The notes under the pieces are model-generated. The model had not been told where the DNA came from and did no database searches. It worked only from the letters and a program-made list of their open reading frames with translations. Below are positions 47,866-59,289 of a stretch of DNA of 64,000 nucleotides, one piece after another (within the stretch, counting starts at the first letter, position 1; each line of letters begins with the position of its first letter). The DNA lies in contig CATNEN010000001.1 of assembly GCA_950097015.1 (NCBI GenBank), forward strand, positions 7,621,001 to 7,685,000, in the 5' to 3' direction. The DNA comes from Macrostomum hystrix (Eukaryota; Platyhelminthes; Macrostomidae). Made by a program: the position numbers and the translations under genes.

Positions 47866-49764
47866 ATGGACACGCAGAAGCTGAAGGACGTCGCGGTGGC
47901 GAAGATCGATGCGTCCAGCTCACTGCTGAGCAGCGTGAGCTCTCGCCTGTGGAGCAACCCGGAGCTGGCCCTGGAGGAGCGAATGGCGCACCAGATGCTG
48001 ACGGAGGTGCTGGAGCAGGCGGGCTTCAGCGTGACTCGCCACTTTGTGCTGGAGACCGGATTCAAGGCCACATTCGGATCGTCTCCGACTGCTCGGCCCC
48101 ACGTGGCTGTGATGTGCGAGTTCGACGCCCTGCCTTCGATCGGACATGCGTGCGGCCACAACCTTATCGCGGAGGTAGCGGTGGGCGCCGGAGTGGGCAT
48201 CAAGGCCGCCATCGAGGCCGGAGCGGTCGGGAGAGTGACCGTGCTCGGCACACCGGCCGAGGAGGCTCACGGAGGCAAAGTCGACATGATCAAGTACGTT
48301 CTTGACGACCATGTCATTTCTTTGAATTACTGTTAATGATTTGTTTCGCTTTTGGCAGCAGTTTCTACTCGCACTTGTATGCCTCGATGAATTATCATTA
48401 CTCTGGTGCGGTTTTTCAGAAACTCAAGGTCAAAGTGAGTTTGAAACATGAGTACATGAGTCTAGAAATGTTCTGCTTCAATTGAGTTTATTTTATTGGA
48501 TGCTTAAACAAACTATTTGGTATATTTTCCTGCGATAAGAAATCTTCGAAGACTGAGTAGTCTTGTGTTCTCAATCGAACCTGTAAATCTGTAAATTGAT
48601 GTCCCTGTGAGGAGTGCCGTGCCGAGAGACCGATGTATTGTGGTAGACGAAAAAGCCTAAAGCGAAGTAGGCTCTGAGCAATCGGTTATATTTGATATCT
48701 GGTGATGAACATGCAACGTGCACGTGATAGGCGCAGATGTACAATAATCGCTCGCAGTTGAACGCACTCTACGATATAACTCAGGGCTTATAGCTAACAC
48801 GACTGAACGAAAGCGCGCCCACTGGGGCCTGCAGTCCCGTCCATTGTTTATGTTCTGACTGTTTTGTTTCGATTCTGTTAACATAGCCAAGGCGTTCTAT
48901 TAGCGCATTATTCCTATTCTTGCCATTGCAGCTCAGGGTTTTTCAATGACGTCGACGCAGCGCTGATGGCACACCCAGACCGCATGACCACTGTGCACAG
49001 CGCGCACCTCAGCTGCTCGAACATCATCGTGACCTTCACCGGCAAGGCGTCGCACGCCGCCGGCTCTCCTTGGGATGGCGTGAATGCTGTGGACGCTGCG
49101 GTGACGGCCTACCAGAGCGTGTCGAACCTTCGGCAGCAGATGCGGCCTGACTGGCGCGTGCACGGCATCTTTAAGGAGGGCGGTCAGCGACCCAACATCA
49201 TCCCGGAACGCGCGGTACTGGGTAGAGTCACAGAACGGATTATCTTGCCTTTGTCCTTGAAAATTCTTTCACTAACTTCACTGAATTCTTTTAGAGTTCA
49301 TTACGCGAGCTACAACGGACACTGATTCGAGACTTCTTCGTACCAAGGTGGAGCGCTGCATGCAGGCGGCTGCGCTGGCCACGGGCTGCCACTGCACCGT
49401 ATCGGAGCTGGATCCAGAGTACAAGAATGTGATCCCAAATCGAGGACTGGCCGGAGCGTACAGTGCCAACCTGCAGCAGCTGGGCATTGAGCACAGCCAG
49501 CTGTATCCTGAACCCACCGGCTCCACCGACATGGGCAACGTGAGCTACGCTGTGCCTTCCATCCACCCAATGTTCCGCATCGGTGGCGACGCTGCAACGC
49601 ACAGTGCCGGCTTCGCAACGCTTGCTGGAGCTCCGGAGGCGCAGCCGTTCGCTCTGGACCAAGCCAAGGCTCTGGCCATGACGGGCATCGACCTGTTGAC
49701 GGACGCTGCACTGTTGAAGCGCTGCTGGGAGACCTTCAAAGAGGACCTCAGCATCTACGGCTAG
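47866..49764 (+). CDS. PM20D2: PM20D2-like M20 dipeptidase, copy 4
   Basis: Exons 47866-48293, 48932-49221 and 49295-49764 give 395 residues with all active-site motifs (HACGHN, GTPAEE, MAHP, STDMGN, SIHP). Exon 1 ends ATG ATC AA before GTACGT, so the codon split by the intron is AAC rather than AGN as in its sisters. The first cassette begins like copy 3 (DRMTTVHSAHLS) but ends CSNIIV. Exon 3 matches copy 3 nearly base for base after about the first 50 bases. The acceptor TTTGCAG lies just before CTCTTTATGG. Most likely the nearest relative of copy 3, which differs in having lost, or never had, intron 1. Confidence 0.93.
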
Positions 49765-50557
49765 AGCTGCTATGAGACCTTCAAAGAGGACCTCAGCATC
49801 TACGGTTTGACGCGACTGTAGTGCATCATTTTCGTCTTTTAGTGTGTTTGCAAGGGATTTTCAGTGTTTATGTGTACTTCTCTGTTTTCGGCTCTCTTAG
49901 TTCTGATTGGATGTCTGTCTATGCGTTCGTTGTCTCTACTTCCGTTGCCTTTAGTTTACCCAACCCTTTTCCAGGTCTGAGCTGTCCTTATGTCTCTGCG
50001 GTTTTCTCTCCTCAGTCTTTGTTTATGCTCTATCTGTCCACCCCTCTTTTTCAGCGCGCTCAGACAACTATTTTCTTACCCATTTTATCTATTTAAGGGT
50101 CACACAATCATCAAATGACTCTTTTTTGTGGCAATATTGTGTCATGTTTAAGTAATTAGGGAATAATTGGATTTACAATCGTTTGTTTCGGCCTAATTTG
50201 ATGACACTGTAAAAGAGCCCTCAAATATGCTATTTTGAGGGCCTATCCATCATGCTCATGCCTAATTATTGTTAATTTGTCTCGCCTTGTCTAGCGACAA
50301 CGGTTTGACTTCGAGCTTGTGTTTTTCATTCAATTTAGCAAGACTTCAATTTATCACGACTGAATATCTGCTTCATTATAATCATGTTAACAAAAAATAT
50401 ATATCAACATTTAAGTAAGTGCGTTAAAAATAACTAATCCTAGGTGTAGATACGACAAGACAGAGTAAGCCACTGAAATCTAAAGTTTAGATAAAATTTC
50501 GCACGTAATTGTACCTTACATTACTTAAGTTTGTGGCAACCCAAACCTTTACAGCTC
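49765..50557. other. Spacer between PM20D2 copies 4 and 5
   Basis: Begins with one extra 45-bp unit of the copy 4 coding end (49764-49808, stop lost at its end). The rest is AT- and T-rich with no exon evidence. Confidence 0.6.
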
Positions 50558-51955
50558 ATGGACCCACAGAAGCTGAAGGACGTCGCGGTGGCGAAGATCG
50601 AGACGTCCAGCTCACTGCTGAGCAGCGTGAGCTCTCGCCTGTGGAGCAACCCGGAGCTGGCCCTGGAGGAACGAATGGCGCACCAGATGCTGACGGAGGT
50701 GCTGGAGCAGGCGGGCTTCAGCGTGACTCGCCACTTTGTGCTGGAGACCGGATTCAAGGCCACATTCGGGTCGTCTCCGACTGCTCGGCCCCACGTGGCT
50801 GTGATGTGCGAGTTCGACGCCCTGCCTTCGATCGGACACGCGTGCGGCCACAACCTGATCGCGGAGGTGGCGGTGGGCGCCGGACTGGGCATCAAGGCCG
50901 CCATCGAGGCCGGAGCGGTCGGGAGAGTGACCGTGCTCGGCACACCGGCTGAGGAGACTGTGGGAGGAAAGATAAACATGATTAGGTAAATTGAGTAGTA
51001 ATCTTGTTGGTTCTGCTTTGAGAAAAGTCTTATTTAGTAACCCATCTTGCGTAACCCTTTCTTGTCTTCGTTCTGCTCATGTTGTATTCTATTTTTTGCA
51101 GCGCTGGATTCTTTGACGATGTGGACGTCGCAATGATGTCACACCCGTACAAGGTGACTCTGGCTCGCATTTTCTGCCTCAGCATGTGCGCTATCCGTGC
51201 CACCTTCTCCGGCAAGGCGTCGCACGCCGCCGGCTCGCCCTGGGAGGGCGTGAATGCTCTGGACGCTGCGGTGACGGCCTACCAGAGCGTGTCGAACCTG
51301 CGACAGCAGATGCGGCCCGAGTGGCGGGTCCATGGCATCTTCGTTGAAGGCGGTCAGCGGCCCAACATCATCCCGGAGAGGGCTGTGCTGGGTGTGTCTT
51401 TGTTGACTTTGAATTTCTGTGAAAGTTTTTAGTTACAAATTAGTTTAGTATATCATTTCACCGTGTTACTAACCAATGGCAGAGTTCTATGTGCGCACCC
51501 CCACTGACAAAGAACTGGCCATTCTACGTCGCAAAGTTGAAGCCTGCTTCCAAGCTGGGGCTCTGGCCACCGGATGCGACTGCCGGATCGAAATGACCGA
51601 GCCTACCATGAGCAACTTGGTGAACAATGAGTCCCTGATGCTGCTGTACACCAGCAACCTCAAGCACCTTGGAGTGTCCTTCATTGAGCTGGATTCAGAA
51701 CCGGGCGGCTCAACTGACATGGGCAACGTGAGCTACACTGTGCCGTCCATCCATCCGATGTTCACAGTAGGTGGTAGCGCCGAGAACCACACCAGGGAGT
51801 TCACGGAGCTAGCTGGTCAGCCAGGCGCTCAGCCGCACGCTCTGGCTCAGGCCAAGGCTCTGGCCATGACTGGCGTCGACATCCTGACTCAACCAGCTGA
51901 GCTGGAGCGAGTTCGGCTGAGCTTCTCTGCGGATCTGGCCAGACTCAGCGAGTAG
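50558..51955 (+). CDS. PM20D2: PM20D2-like M20 dipeptidase, copy 5
   Basis: Exons 50558-50985, 51102-51391 and 51483-51955 give 396 residues, with the metal and catalytic motifs intact. Exon 1 has ETSSSLL in place of DASSSLL, shared with copy 6, and ends EETVGGKINMIR, unique to this copy. The first cassette is YKVTLARIFCLSMCAIR. A TFSGK variant is shared with copy 6. Exon 3 has DCRIEMTEPTMSNLVNNESL, then the back half common to copies 1, 2 and 6. TTACAG lies directly before CTCATGG. Confidence 0.93.
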
Positions 51956-52588
51956 TTTGAGACCATAGCCGATGCTATTGTTAATGCCTGAATGTTAACA
52001 TTTTGTCACCTATAGTGCGCATCTTCGTACTAAAATCATGCTTTTCATTGTGGAGAATTGTATTATAATCACATGTGCAAGAGTCTAGTTTGTCTATGTC
52101 AATTAAGGTTTTACTGACATGTACGCTACGCAAAAACCTTCTTCCCGGTAATGGTTTCCTTCTCGGTTTGTCGATTGTTTCATTTTCTAATTCAATAGCG
52201 TCATAAATGCTTTCATAAATAATTCTTCTGCACCTGTGTCTTGACTGCATGAATATTTAATGATAAAGTCTAGTTTTTATGGTGAACTGATTTCTTCATG
52301 CTGTAAGTTTTACAATGATTTACAACTATGTGGGTTACAGTTAGGACTTGCCAAGCAAGCATTGTTAACTGATTTACAATTTCTTTATTAAACTTGAACT
52401 TTAAATTCCAACATTGAGTCTGCGACCAATTAAAGTTGATTCCAGCCTCACAAAGACCAAAAGCACCAATTGTTCACTTAGCGTCGTTTTTATCTTTCTC
52501 ATAATTATCTGAACAATAATATTTAATATGCTACGAATAATTCAATATTTATTCCATGCAATCTTTACTTGTGCAATTCCAGCAGCTC
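51956..52588. other. Spacer between PM20D2 copies 5 and 6
   Basis: AT-rich, no exon or repeat array seen. Confidence 0.5.
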
Positions 52589-54310
52589 ATGGAGACGCAG
52601 AAGCTGAAAGACGTCGCGGTGGCGAAGATCGAGACGTCCAGCTCACTGCTGAGCAGCGTGAGCTCTCGCCTGTGGAGCAACCCGGAGCTGGCCCTGGAGG
52701 AGCGAATGGCGCACCAGATGCTGACGGAGGTGCTGGAGCAGGCGGGCTTCTGCGTGACTCGCCACTTTGTGCTGGAGACTGGATTCAAGGCCACATTCGG
52801 GTCGTCTCCGACTGCTCGGCCCCACGTGGCTGTGATGTGCGAGTTCGACGCCCTGCCTTCTATCGGACACGCGTGCGGCCACAACCTGATCGCGGAGGTG
52901 GCGGTGGGCGCCGGACTGGGCATCAAGGCCGCCATCGAGGCCGGAGCGGTCGGGAGAGTGACCGTGCTCGGCACACCGGCCGAGGAGGCTCACGGAGGCA
53001 AGATTGATATGATCAGGTACGTTTGCCGGAGTTCCGGATTTGTGAATATATTAACTGTTAATCAATTAATTGTAACAATTGTTTTCTCTTTTTCCTTAAT
53101 TTCGAAGGGCTGGATTCTTTATTGACATCGACGTCGCCATGATGGCCCATCCGCAGAGGCAGTCGGTGGCTCGCGCCTTCTCATTCAGCATGTGCGCCCT
53201 CCGTGCCACCTTCTCCGGCAAAGCGTCGCACGCCGCCGGATCGCCCTGGGAGGGCGTGAATGCTCTGGACGCTGCGGTGACGGCCTACCAGAGCGTGTCG
53301 AACCTGCGACAGCAGATGCGGCCCGACTGGCGGGTCCATGGCATCTTCGTTGATGGCGGTCAGCGGCCCAACATCATCCCGGAGCGGGCTGTGCTGGGTG
53401 ATTACTTATCCATTATTTTTTCCTTTGCTTTATCTTTGGTCGCTCTTAAATATATAATTGGCCCTCAACAAATGGGTCTGATGCTAAAGAAGCACTAGCA
53501 TCAGTGATGCGTAGCAATTCAGTAGCAAGGAGAATTCTAGGATTGGCAGAGTTGCAGCTAAAAATAGAACATGACTAAAAAGTGCAAGTAAACAGGCACA
53601 TGACCTTGACCACCACGTGACGTGAGGCATGCACCCCAGACAGACAGACAGGGAATCACGTGCTCGGGGCACACAAACAAAGGCACTAACCACCACGCAG
53701 GGTGAGAGACTGCTGCCGGCACGAATCCGACTGAGGACAAGACCTGCAAAGAGAAATTAATTTTGGAGCGAACAAATTGTTTTTATTGCTTCTTCATTTC
53801 GTAAAACTCGTAATTACAGTTTTATAAATATTTGCAGAGTACTATGTTCGCGCACCAACTGACAGAGAGGTTGGCCTTCTTAAAGCCAAAGTAGAAGCCT
53901 GTTTTAAAGCTGGCGCTTTGGCCACCGGCTGCGATTGTCATATTGAAATTACTGGCCAACCGTTCAGCAACTTGGTAAACAATGAGCCCCTGATGCTGCT
54001 GTACACCGGCAACCTGAAGCACCTTGGTGTGTCCTTCACTGAGCTGGATTCAGAACCGGGCGGCTCAACCGACATGGGCAACGTGAGCTACGTTGTGCCG
54101 TCCATCCATCCGATGTTCGGCATCGGCGGCAAGACGTCCAACCACACGCCAGAGTTTGCTGAACTAGCTGGTCGGCCAGGCGCACAGCCGCACGCTCTGG
54201 CTCAGGCCAAGGCCCTGGCCATGACTGCCGTCGACATCCTGAGTCAACCGGCTGAGCTGGAGCGAGTAAGGTTGAGCTTCTCTGCGGATCTGGCCAGACT
54301 CAGCGAGTAG
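52589..54310 (+). CDS. PM20D2: PM20D2-like M20 dipeptidase, copy 6
   Basis: Exons 52589-53016, 53108-53397 and 53838-54310 give 396 residues with all active-site motifs. The start reads METQKLKD. Exon 1 has FCVTRH where copies 1-5 have FSVTRH, a change shared with copy 7. The first cassette is QRQSVARAFSFSMCALR. Exon 3 is close to copy 5 (DCHIEITGQPFSNLVNNEPL), but its metal-loop side chain region reads GIGGKTSNHTPEFAEL. The acceptor before exon 2 is TTCGAAG, a weak one. TTCCAG lies six bases before the ATG (TTCCAG, CAGCTC, ATG). Likely a sister of copy 5. Confidence 0.93.
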
Positions 54311-55197
54311 AGTATGAAACATCATTTCTTCAGGTGAAAGCCAAAACCAAATTTTCAATTTTTATCTGCTGGTGACCCATTTATTTAATTTAAATGCGCT
54401 ACGATAACACATAAAATTATCTACGTCAGTTATTGTTATTAACAAATTCACAGATCTTAGGAATGCAAAGCAATTGGAATTTAAGTGTCTTTTACATTGC
54501 CACAAATTGGTTTTAACGGTTTGAAAAATATTTTGTTCTTGTTACTTTAGGCTTTTAGTCTGACAACAATTATTAGAATTAGCTGGTATTAATTTTTTAC
54601 TTTGTCTTTGTTTTTCAATTTTGCTATATATTGATCAAAAAAATTGACACTTTTATTTTAACTTCAATTTCCTTTGTGATTCTCATTCCATATGTGTGAT
54701 TATAAAGGTTTCTATTGCGGTTAGTGTCGACATCTATATATTAAAAATTCTTGTTAATACAACGGCAAATGGTGTGCCTGCTTTATAACTGGGATCTAAA
54801 TGTTTCAACCTGATTAAAAAATGTTTTTCTTCTTTCGGAAATTTAAAGAAGAATTTCATTTTACTAAGATATATTTACAAGTATTGAACTAAGGAACTGG
54901 TCCTACTCGATTTAGCGACACACATCTACCCCTCAGACAGCCACACCTAAGCTAAGTCTTACATCCAGCCTCTAAGGCTCAAGAAATCTATTTGTCCGAG
55001 GCAGTTGGACTCGAGTCCAAATGCGCACTACCACGCAGCCATATCATGCCCTAATAGAGCATGCCATACTAAGTAAAAGAGTGTTTGTTGTTCGTATGCA
55101 GAACCAGCCCTTAGACCCATGGTACCAATCGAGTAAGTTATCTAATTACAAAGTGTCCATGGAATTAAGCTTCAACAGTTGTTTTTTTCAGCAGCTC
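54311..55197. other. Spacer between PM20D2 copies 6 and 7
   Basis: AT-rich. An open frame upstream of and in phase with the copy 7 ATG (from 55021) is crossed by an acceptor (TTTTTTTCAG), so it is taken as non-coding. Confidence 0.5.
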
Positions 55198-56521
55198 ATG
55201 GACCCGCAGAAGCTGAAGGACGTCGCGGTGGCGAAGATCGATGCGTCCAGCTCACTGCTGAGCAGCGTGAGCTCTCGCCTGTGGAGCAACCCGGAGCTGG
55301 CCCTGGAGGAGCGAATGGCGCACCAGATGCTGACGGAGGTGCTGGAGCAGGCGGGCTTCTGCGTGACTCGCCACTTTGTGCTGGAGACCGGATTCAAGGC
55401 CACATTCGGGTCGTCTCCGACTGCTCGGCCCCACGTGGCTGTGATGTGCGAGTTCGACGCCCTGCCTTCGATCGGACACGCGTGCGGCCACAACCTGATC
55501 GCGGAGGTGGCGGTGGGCGCCGGACTGGGCATCAAGGCCGCCATCGAGGCCGGAGCGGTCGGGAGAGTGACCGTGCTCGGCACACCGGCTGAGGAGTGCT
55601 ACGGAGGCAAGATCGACTTCATAGACTCCGGCTTCTTCCAGGATGTCGATGTGGCACTGATGGCTCACCCATACAAGCTGACTGCCGTGCACGTTCCGCA
55701 CCTGAGCGTGGCTTTCATCCGTGCCACCTTCACCGGCAAGGCGTCGCACGCCGCCGGCTCGCCCTGGGAGGGCGTGAATGCTCTGGACGCTGCGGTGACG
55801 GCCTACCAGAGCGTGTCGAACCTGCGACAGCAGATGCGACCCGAGTGGCGGGTCCACGGAATCTTTAAGGAGGGCGGCCAGCGACCCAACATCATTCCTG
55901 AGCGGGCTGTGCTGGGTGAGTGAGCTCGGTGAACTAAGAGAATAGTCCTGAGCTCGGAGAATGTATTGTATAGGAAGGATATCAGAGATGAAAGGATATT
56001 TTATAGAAGTACGGGCGTACAGTACTTTTCTGATCCAATCTCTAGACTACTACATCCGCTGTCCGAACGATCGCGAACTGGCCACGCTGCGCGCACGCGT
56101 GGAAGCCTGCTTCCGCGCTGGCGCCCTCTCCGCCGGCTGTGAGTGCAGCATCGAGGACACTGGCAGGGCCTACAGCAGTGTCATCTGCAATGCGCCACTA
56201 GGTGCGGCCTACAGCACCAATTTATCGGCTTTGGGAGTGGATCACGTGAGCATCACCGAACTACCATCTGGCTCCACCGACATGGGCAACGTGAGCTACA
56301 CGGTGCCATCCATTCACCCAATGTTCTACATGGGCGGCGAGGCTCCAAATCATAGCGTTGAATTTACAAAACTAGTCGGTGCTACCGAGGCTCAGCCGTA
56401 CACGCTGAATCAGGCCAAGGCTTTGGCAATGACTGGGATTGACATCCTACTGAGCCATGAGCTGCTTGACAAATGCGCGGCTCAATTTCACGAGGATGTG
56501 GCTCGATTTTCGGCTACTTAA
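55198..56521 (+). CDS. PM20D2: PM20D2-like M20 dipeptidase, copy 7 (lacks intron 1)
   Basis: Two exons, 55198-55915 and 56046-56521, give 397 residues. Like copy 3 it has exons 1 and 2 fused, here reading GGKIDFIDSGFF at the missing-intron site. Motifs HACGHN, GTPAEE, MAHP, STDMGN and SIHP are intact. The first cassette is YKLTAVHVPHLSVAFIR. Exon 3 is the most independent of all: CECSIEDTGRAYSSVICNAP in front and a tail ILLSHELLDKCAAQFHEDVA that matches neither the 1/2/5/6 nor the 3/4 type. The acceptor is TTTTTTTCAG, then CAGCTCATGG. Last gene of the cluster. Confidence 0.94.
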
Positions 56522-57014
56522 GGAGCTAGACAAGATTCATTTACATCGCGTACTTTTTTTACTTGACTAAACGCTGCCTGGCCACAGATAGAACCCGATA
56601 ATTGCTACTGTTTCTAGGGTATTTTTTATATGATTTGATAATACAATAATATATAAAGTAAAGTACTTTATCATTTTAATGTCGAAGTATAAGCTAAGCT
56701 CGTGGAAAAACGTAGATTTGAAAAAATAATACAAGGACGTACATTTGCATTATTACGAACGCGTAGATTGTAATTTATTATATTTTTTTCTTTTTTTCTG
56801 AGCTTCTGCTGGCCTTGTAGTCCGAGCTTTAAACTTTATAGTCTCTAACTTAGGTCGTCACTGAATGTAATCTAGACGGAGCTGCTGCACCTTCATACTA
56901 TTATCGCCTCGTCTTTCAACCAAGTCATCAAGTCGACGTCGTCGGCACCTTTCAGCAGGTGCCACTGTAAATATGTGATTTAGTATATGTGACTAGTTAT
57001 ACTAGCCCCACTTA
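56522..57014. other. 3' flank of the PM20D2 cluster
   Basis: No exon or array seen. AT-rich with a short GC-richer part at 56870-56960. Confidence 0.5.
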
Positions 57015-57315
57015 AAATCATAATAATTGATTACCTGCCCTAATTTCGCCAGATGTGCAGCCGACAGCACAGCCGCAGCGGCGCATCTGAAGGCTGCGTA
57101 CAGCTGTTCAGTCCATGAACTTGGGGGGACGCCACACCCACCCTCAATAACTCCAGCTAATGCTGGTACCTATTTAACAGCTGGGTGAACTGAAGCAATG
57201 CAGAGTTAAGTGTTTTGCTAAAGGACACAATTTTTTTCATGGGAGTCGGGAAACGAACCACCGACCACAAGTCGTGAGTCCGAAGCTCTTACCACAAAGC
57301 TACCAGCTCCCATGT
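57015..57315 (-). mobile_element. SINE family 1, nearly full length, reverse
   Basis: Tail CATAATAATTGATTACCTG, body AGATGTGCAGCCGACAGCAC, a damaged palindrome CAGTCCATGAACTTGG, then AGTGTTTTGCTAAAGGACAC and a tRNA head with degraded B box (GGGAAACGAACCACCGACC). Older than the copy at 40397 by its changes. Confidence 0.87.
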
Positions 57316-58330
57316 TTTAGCATCATACTCTCTCCATTAATAAAAAAATCACTGGAAAAGAGTTTAAATTTATTAGGCTCACAGATACCACTGTCTTTAA
57401 GTAAACAAGACTATCAAAATACACGCAACAGAATTATTTGACTTTGTTTCAAACAGGCATTCAATTAAGTAAGTGCAGCTTCAGTTGCAGGTGTCTGAGC
57501 TCGGTTTTAATTTATCATTAGCAATATTATATATATTTGCCAAGCTTGACGAAGTTTTCAATAGATTAAAATAATTATTTTTATTGTTGTAGCTCTCAAA
57601 CCAATTGAGACAAGTTCAAACCGAAAAGCACATACTGATTAATAAAAATAAGGATCGAAGAGAATAATAGTCAGAGTAGACGGAGAGCAGGCTAAATTGT
57701 CATTGTCCTCTAAAAAACACTAAATCCTAAGAAAAAAAGTAATTTTCGCTGAACACAATTTATATTTTCAAATCGATCATTAGTCAGCGAAAATTATTGC
57801 ACAATATGAAATGTCCGCATTTAGTTCAAATAGATGACACAGATGCTTATAGGAGACACAGCTAGAACAGACATGACAGATAGGGGAAAACTTACAAAGG
57901 AGTTGGGGGCAAGACTTATTCATCAATTTAGCCACACAATGTACAAAATGTTAAGCTGTAGCTGGTAAATGACACAAGTAATTGTTTTAATACTTTTTGT
58001 ACTGGTGGTCAGGGACTACACAAGTTCTCACTGACACTGACATACAATTTCATTGACTGACCAGGTGCTTCAGCGAATTGTCGAGCAGTCAAACGGTACA
58101 TGACACAAATAAGAAATAGATTAATTATAGCTCGTATATATTAGAGATGCGATAAAATATCAACAGAATTCTTTCGATGAAAGTCCTAACTTAAAGAAGC
58201 TGTGAAAAATGAAAAAATAAATATTATTTTCATTCTCGCAGATAGCTGCTTTAACTGAGTAAATTACTGATCTTTATTGCGTCACCGATAAAATAAGGGA
58301 TCAATTCAGGATTCATCAATTCATCAATTA
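57316..58330. other. AT-rich spacer
   Basis: No exon evidence on either strand. Confidence 0.5.
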
Positions 58331-58334
58331 ACTG

Positions 58335-58725
58335 ACAGAAACTAAGGGATTAACAAACTGAGAGTAAGGGATTAACTGACTGAGAGTACGGGATTAACTG
58401 ACTGAGAGTAAGGGATTAACTAACTGAGAGTAAGGGCATTGAATGACTGAGAGTAAGGGATTAACTGACTGAGAGTAAGGGATTAACTGACTGGGAGTAA
58501 GGGATTAACTGACTGAGAGTAAGGGATTAACTGACTGAGAGTAAGGGATTAACTGACTGAGAGTAAGGGATTAACTGACTGAGAGAAAGGGATTAACTAA
58601 CTGAGAGTAAGGGATTAACTAACTGGGATTAAGGGGATTAACTGTATAGAATTAAGGGGATTAAATGACTGAGAGTAAGGGATTAACTGACTGAGAGTAG
58701 GGATTAACTGACTGGCCGAAAGACT
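58335..58725. repeat. Minisatellite, 22-bp unit
   Basis: About 17 units of AAGGGATTAACTGACTGAGA plus GT. It lies about 560 bases downstream of the Q-rich gene's stop codon, in its 3' flank. Confidence 0.95.
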
Positions 58726-59289
58726 TAACCCGTTAGTTAAATATGATGAAACAAAAATAAAAAAGCTTAGAAAGTAGAATTTCAAGATTCCAAAATAATA
58801 GAAGCATAATCATTGCAAAATAGGGCAGCAAATAGAGCGATTGTTACAGTCGATCTTTTTAGAAACAAAGAGACAATCATGTGTGGCAAACACATGCGTA
58901 GAAAGTACGCAAGCTGAATTTTAAGAAAAAAAGTCCAGTAGCTACTTTAAGTAGCAAGTATTCTAAAATGGTATGCTTACATTGTTTTTTTCACAATTTT
59001 CCTCCAAATTCAACTTGAAACTTTAGAAAAAAGATAATAATTAGAGAAGCAAGGATAAGAGTTGGCTACACAAGACTAAGAGTGAACTAGACTAATGCAA
59101 ACGAAACAACAATATTGCGCGTGTAGGCACGCGTTCGAAGCGGGATGATAAAGCCCGATTTATAACTTACTGATTCGTCAATTAAAGGTCGTGTTTTTTT
59201 GGTAAAGTACCAGCTATCAGCAATGACGTCACGATAATTATTTTAACAACAAAACAAACAAACCTTCAAAGATGCCCGTAGCTGTGAAG
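58726..59289. other. 3' flank of the Q-rich gene
   Basis: AT-rich, no exon seen. Probably includes its 3'UTR. Confidence 0.45.

Noticed and set aside
43382-56364. Antisense and shifted frames (100-200 codons) within each PM20D2 exon 1
   Set aside because: They are shadows of GC-rich conserved coding exons. The family motifs are all in the sense frame.
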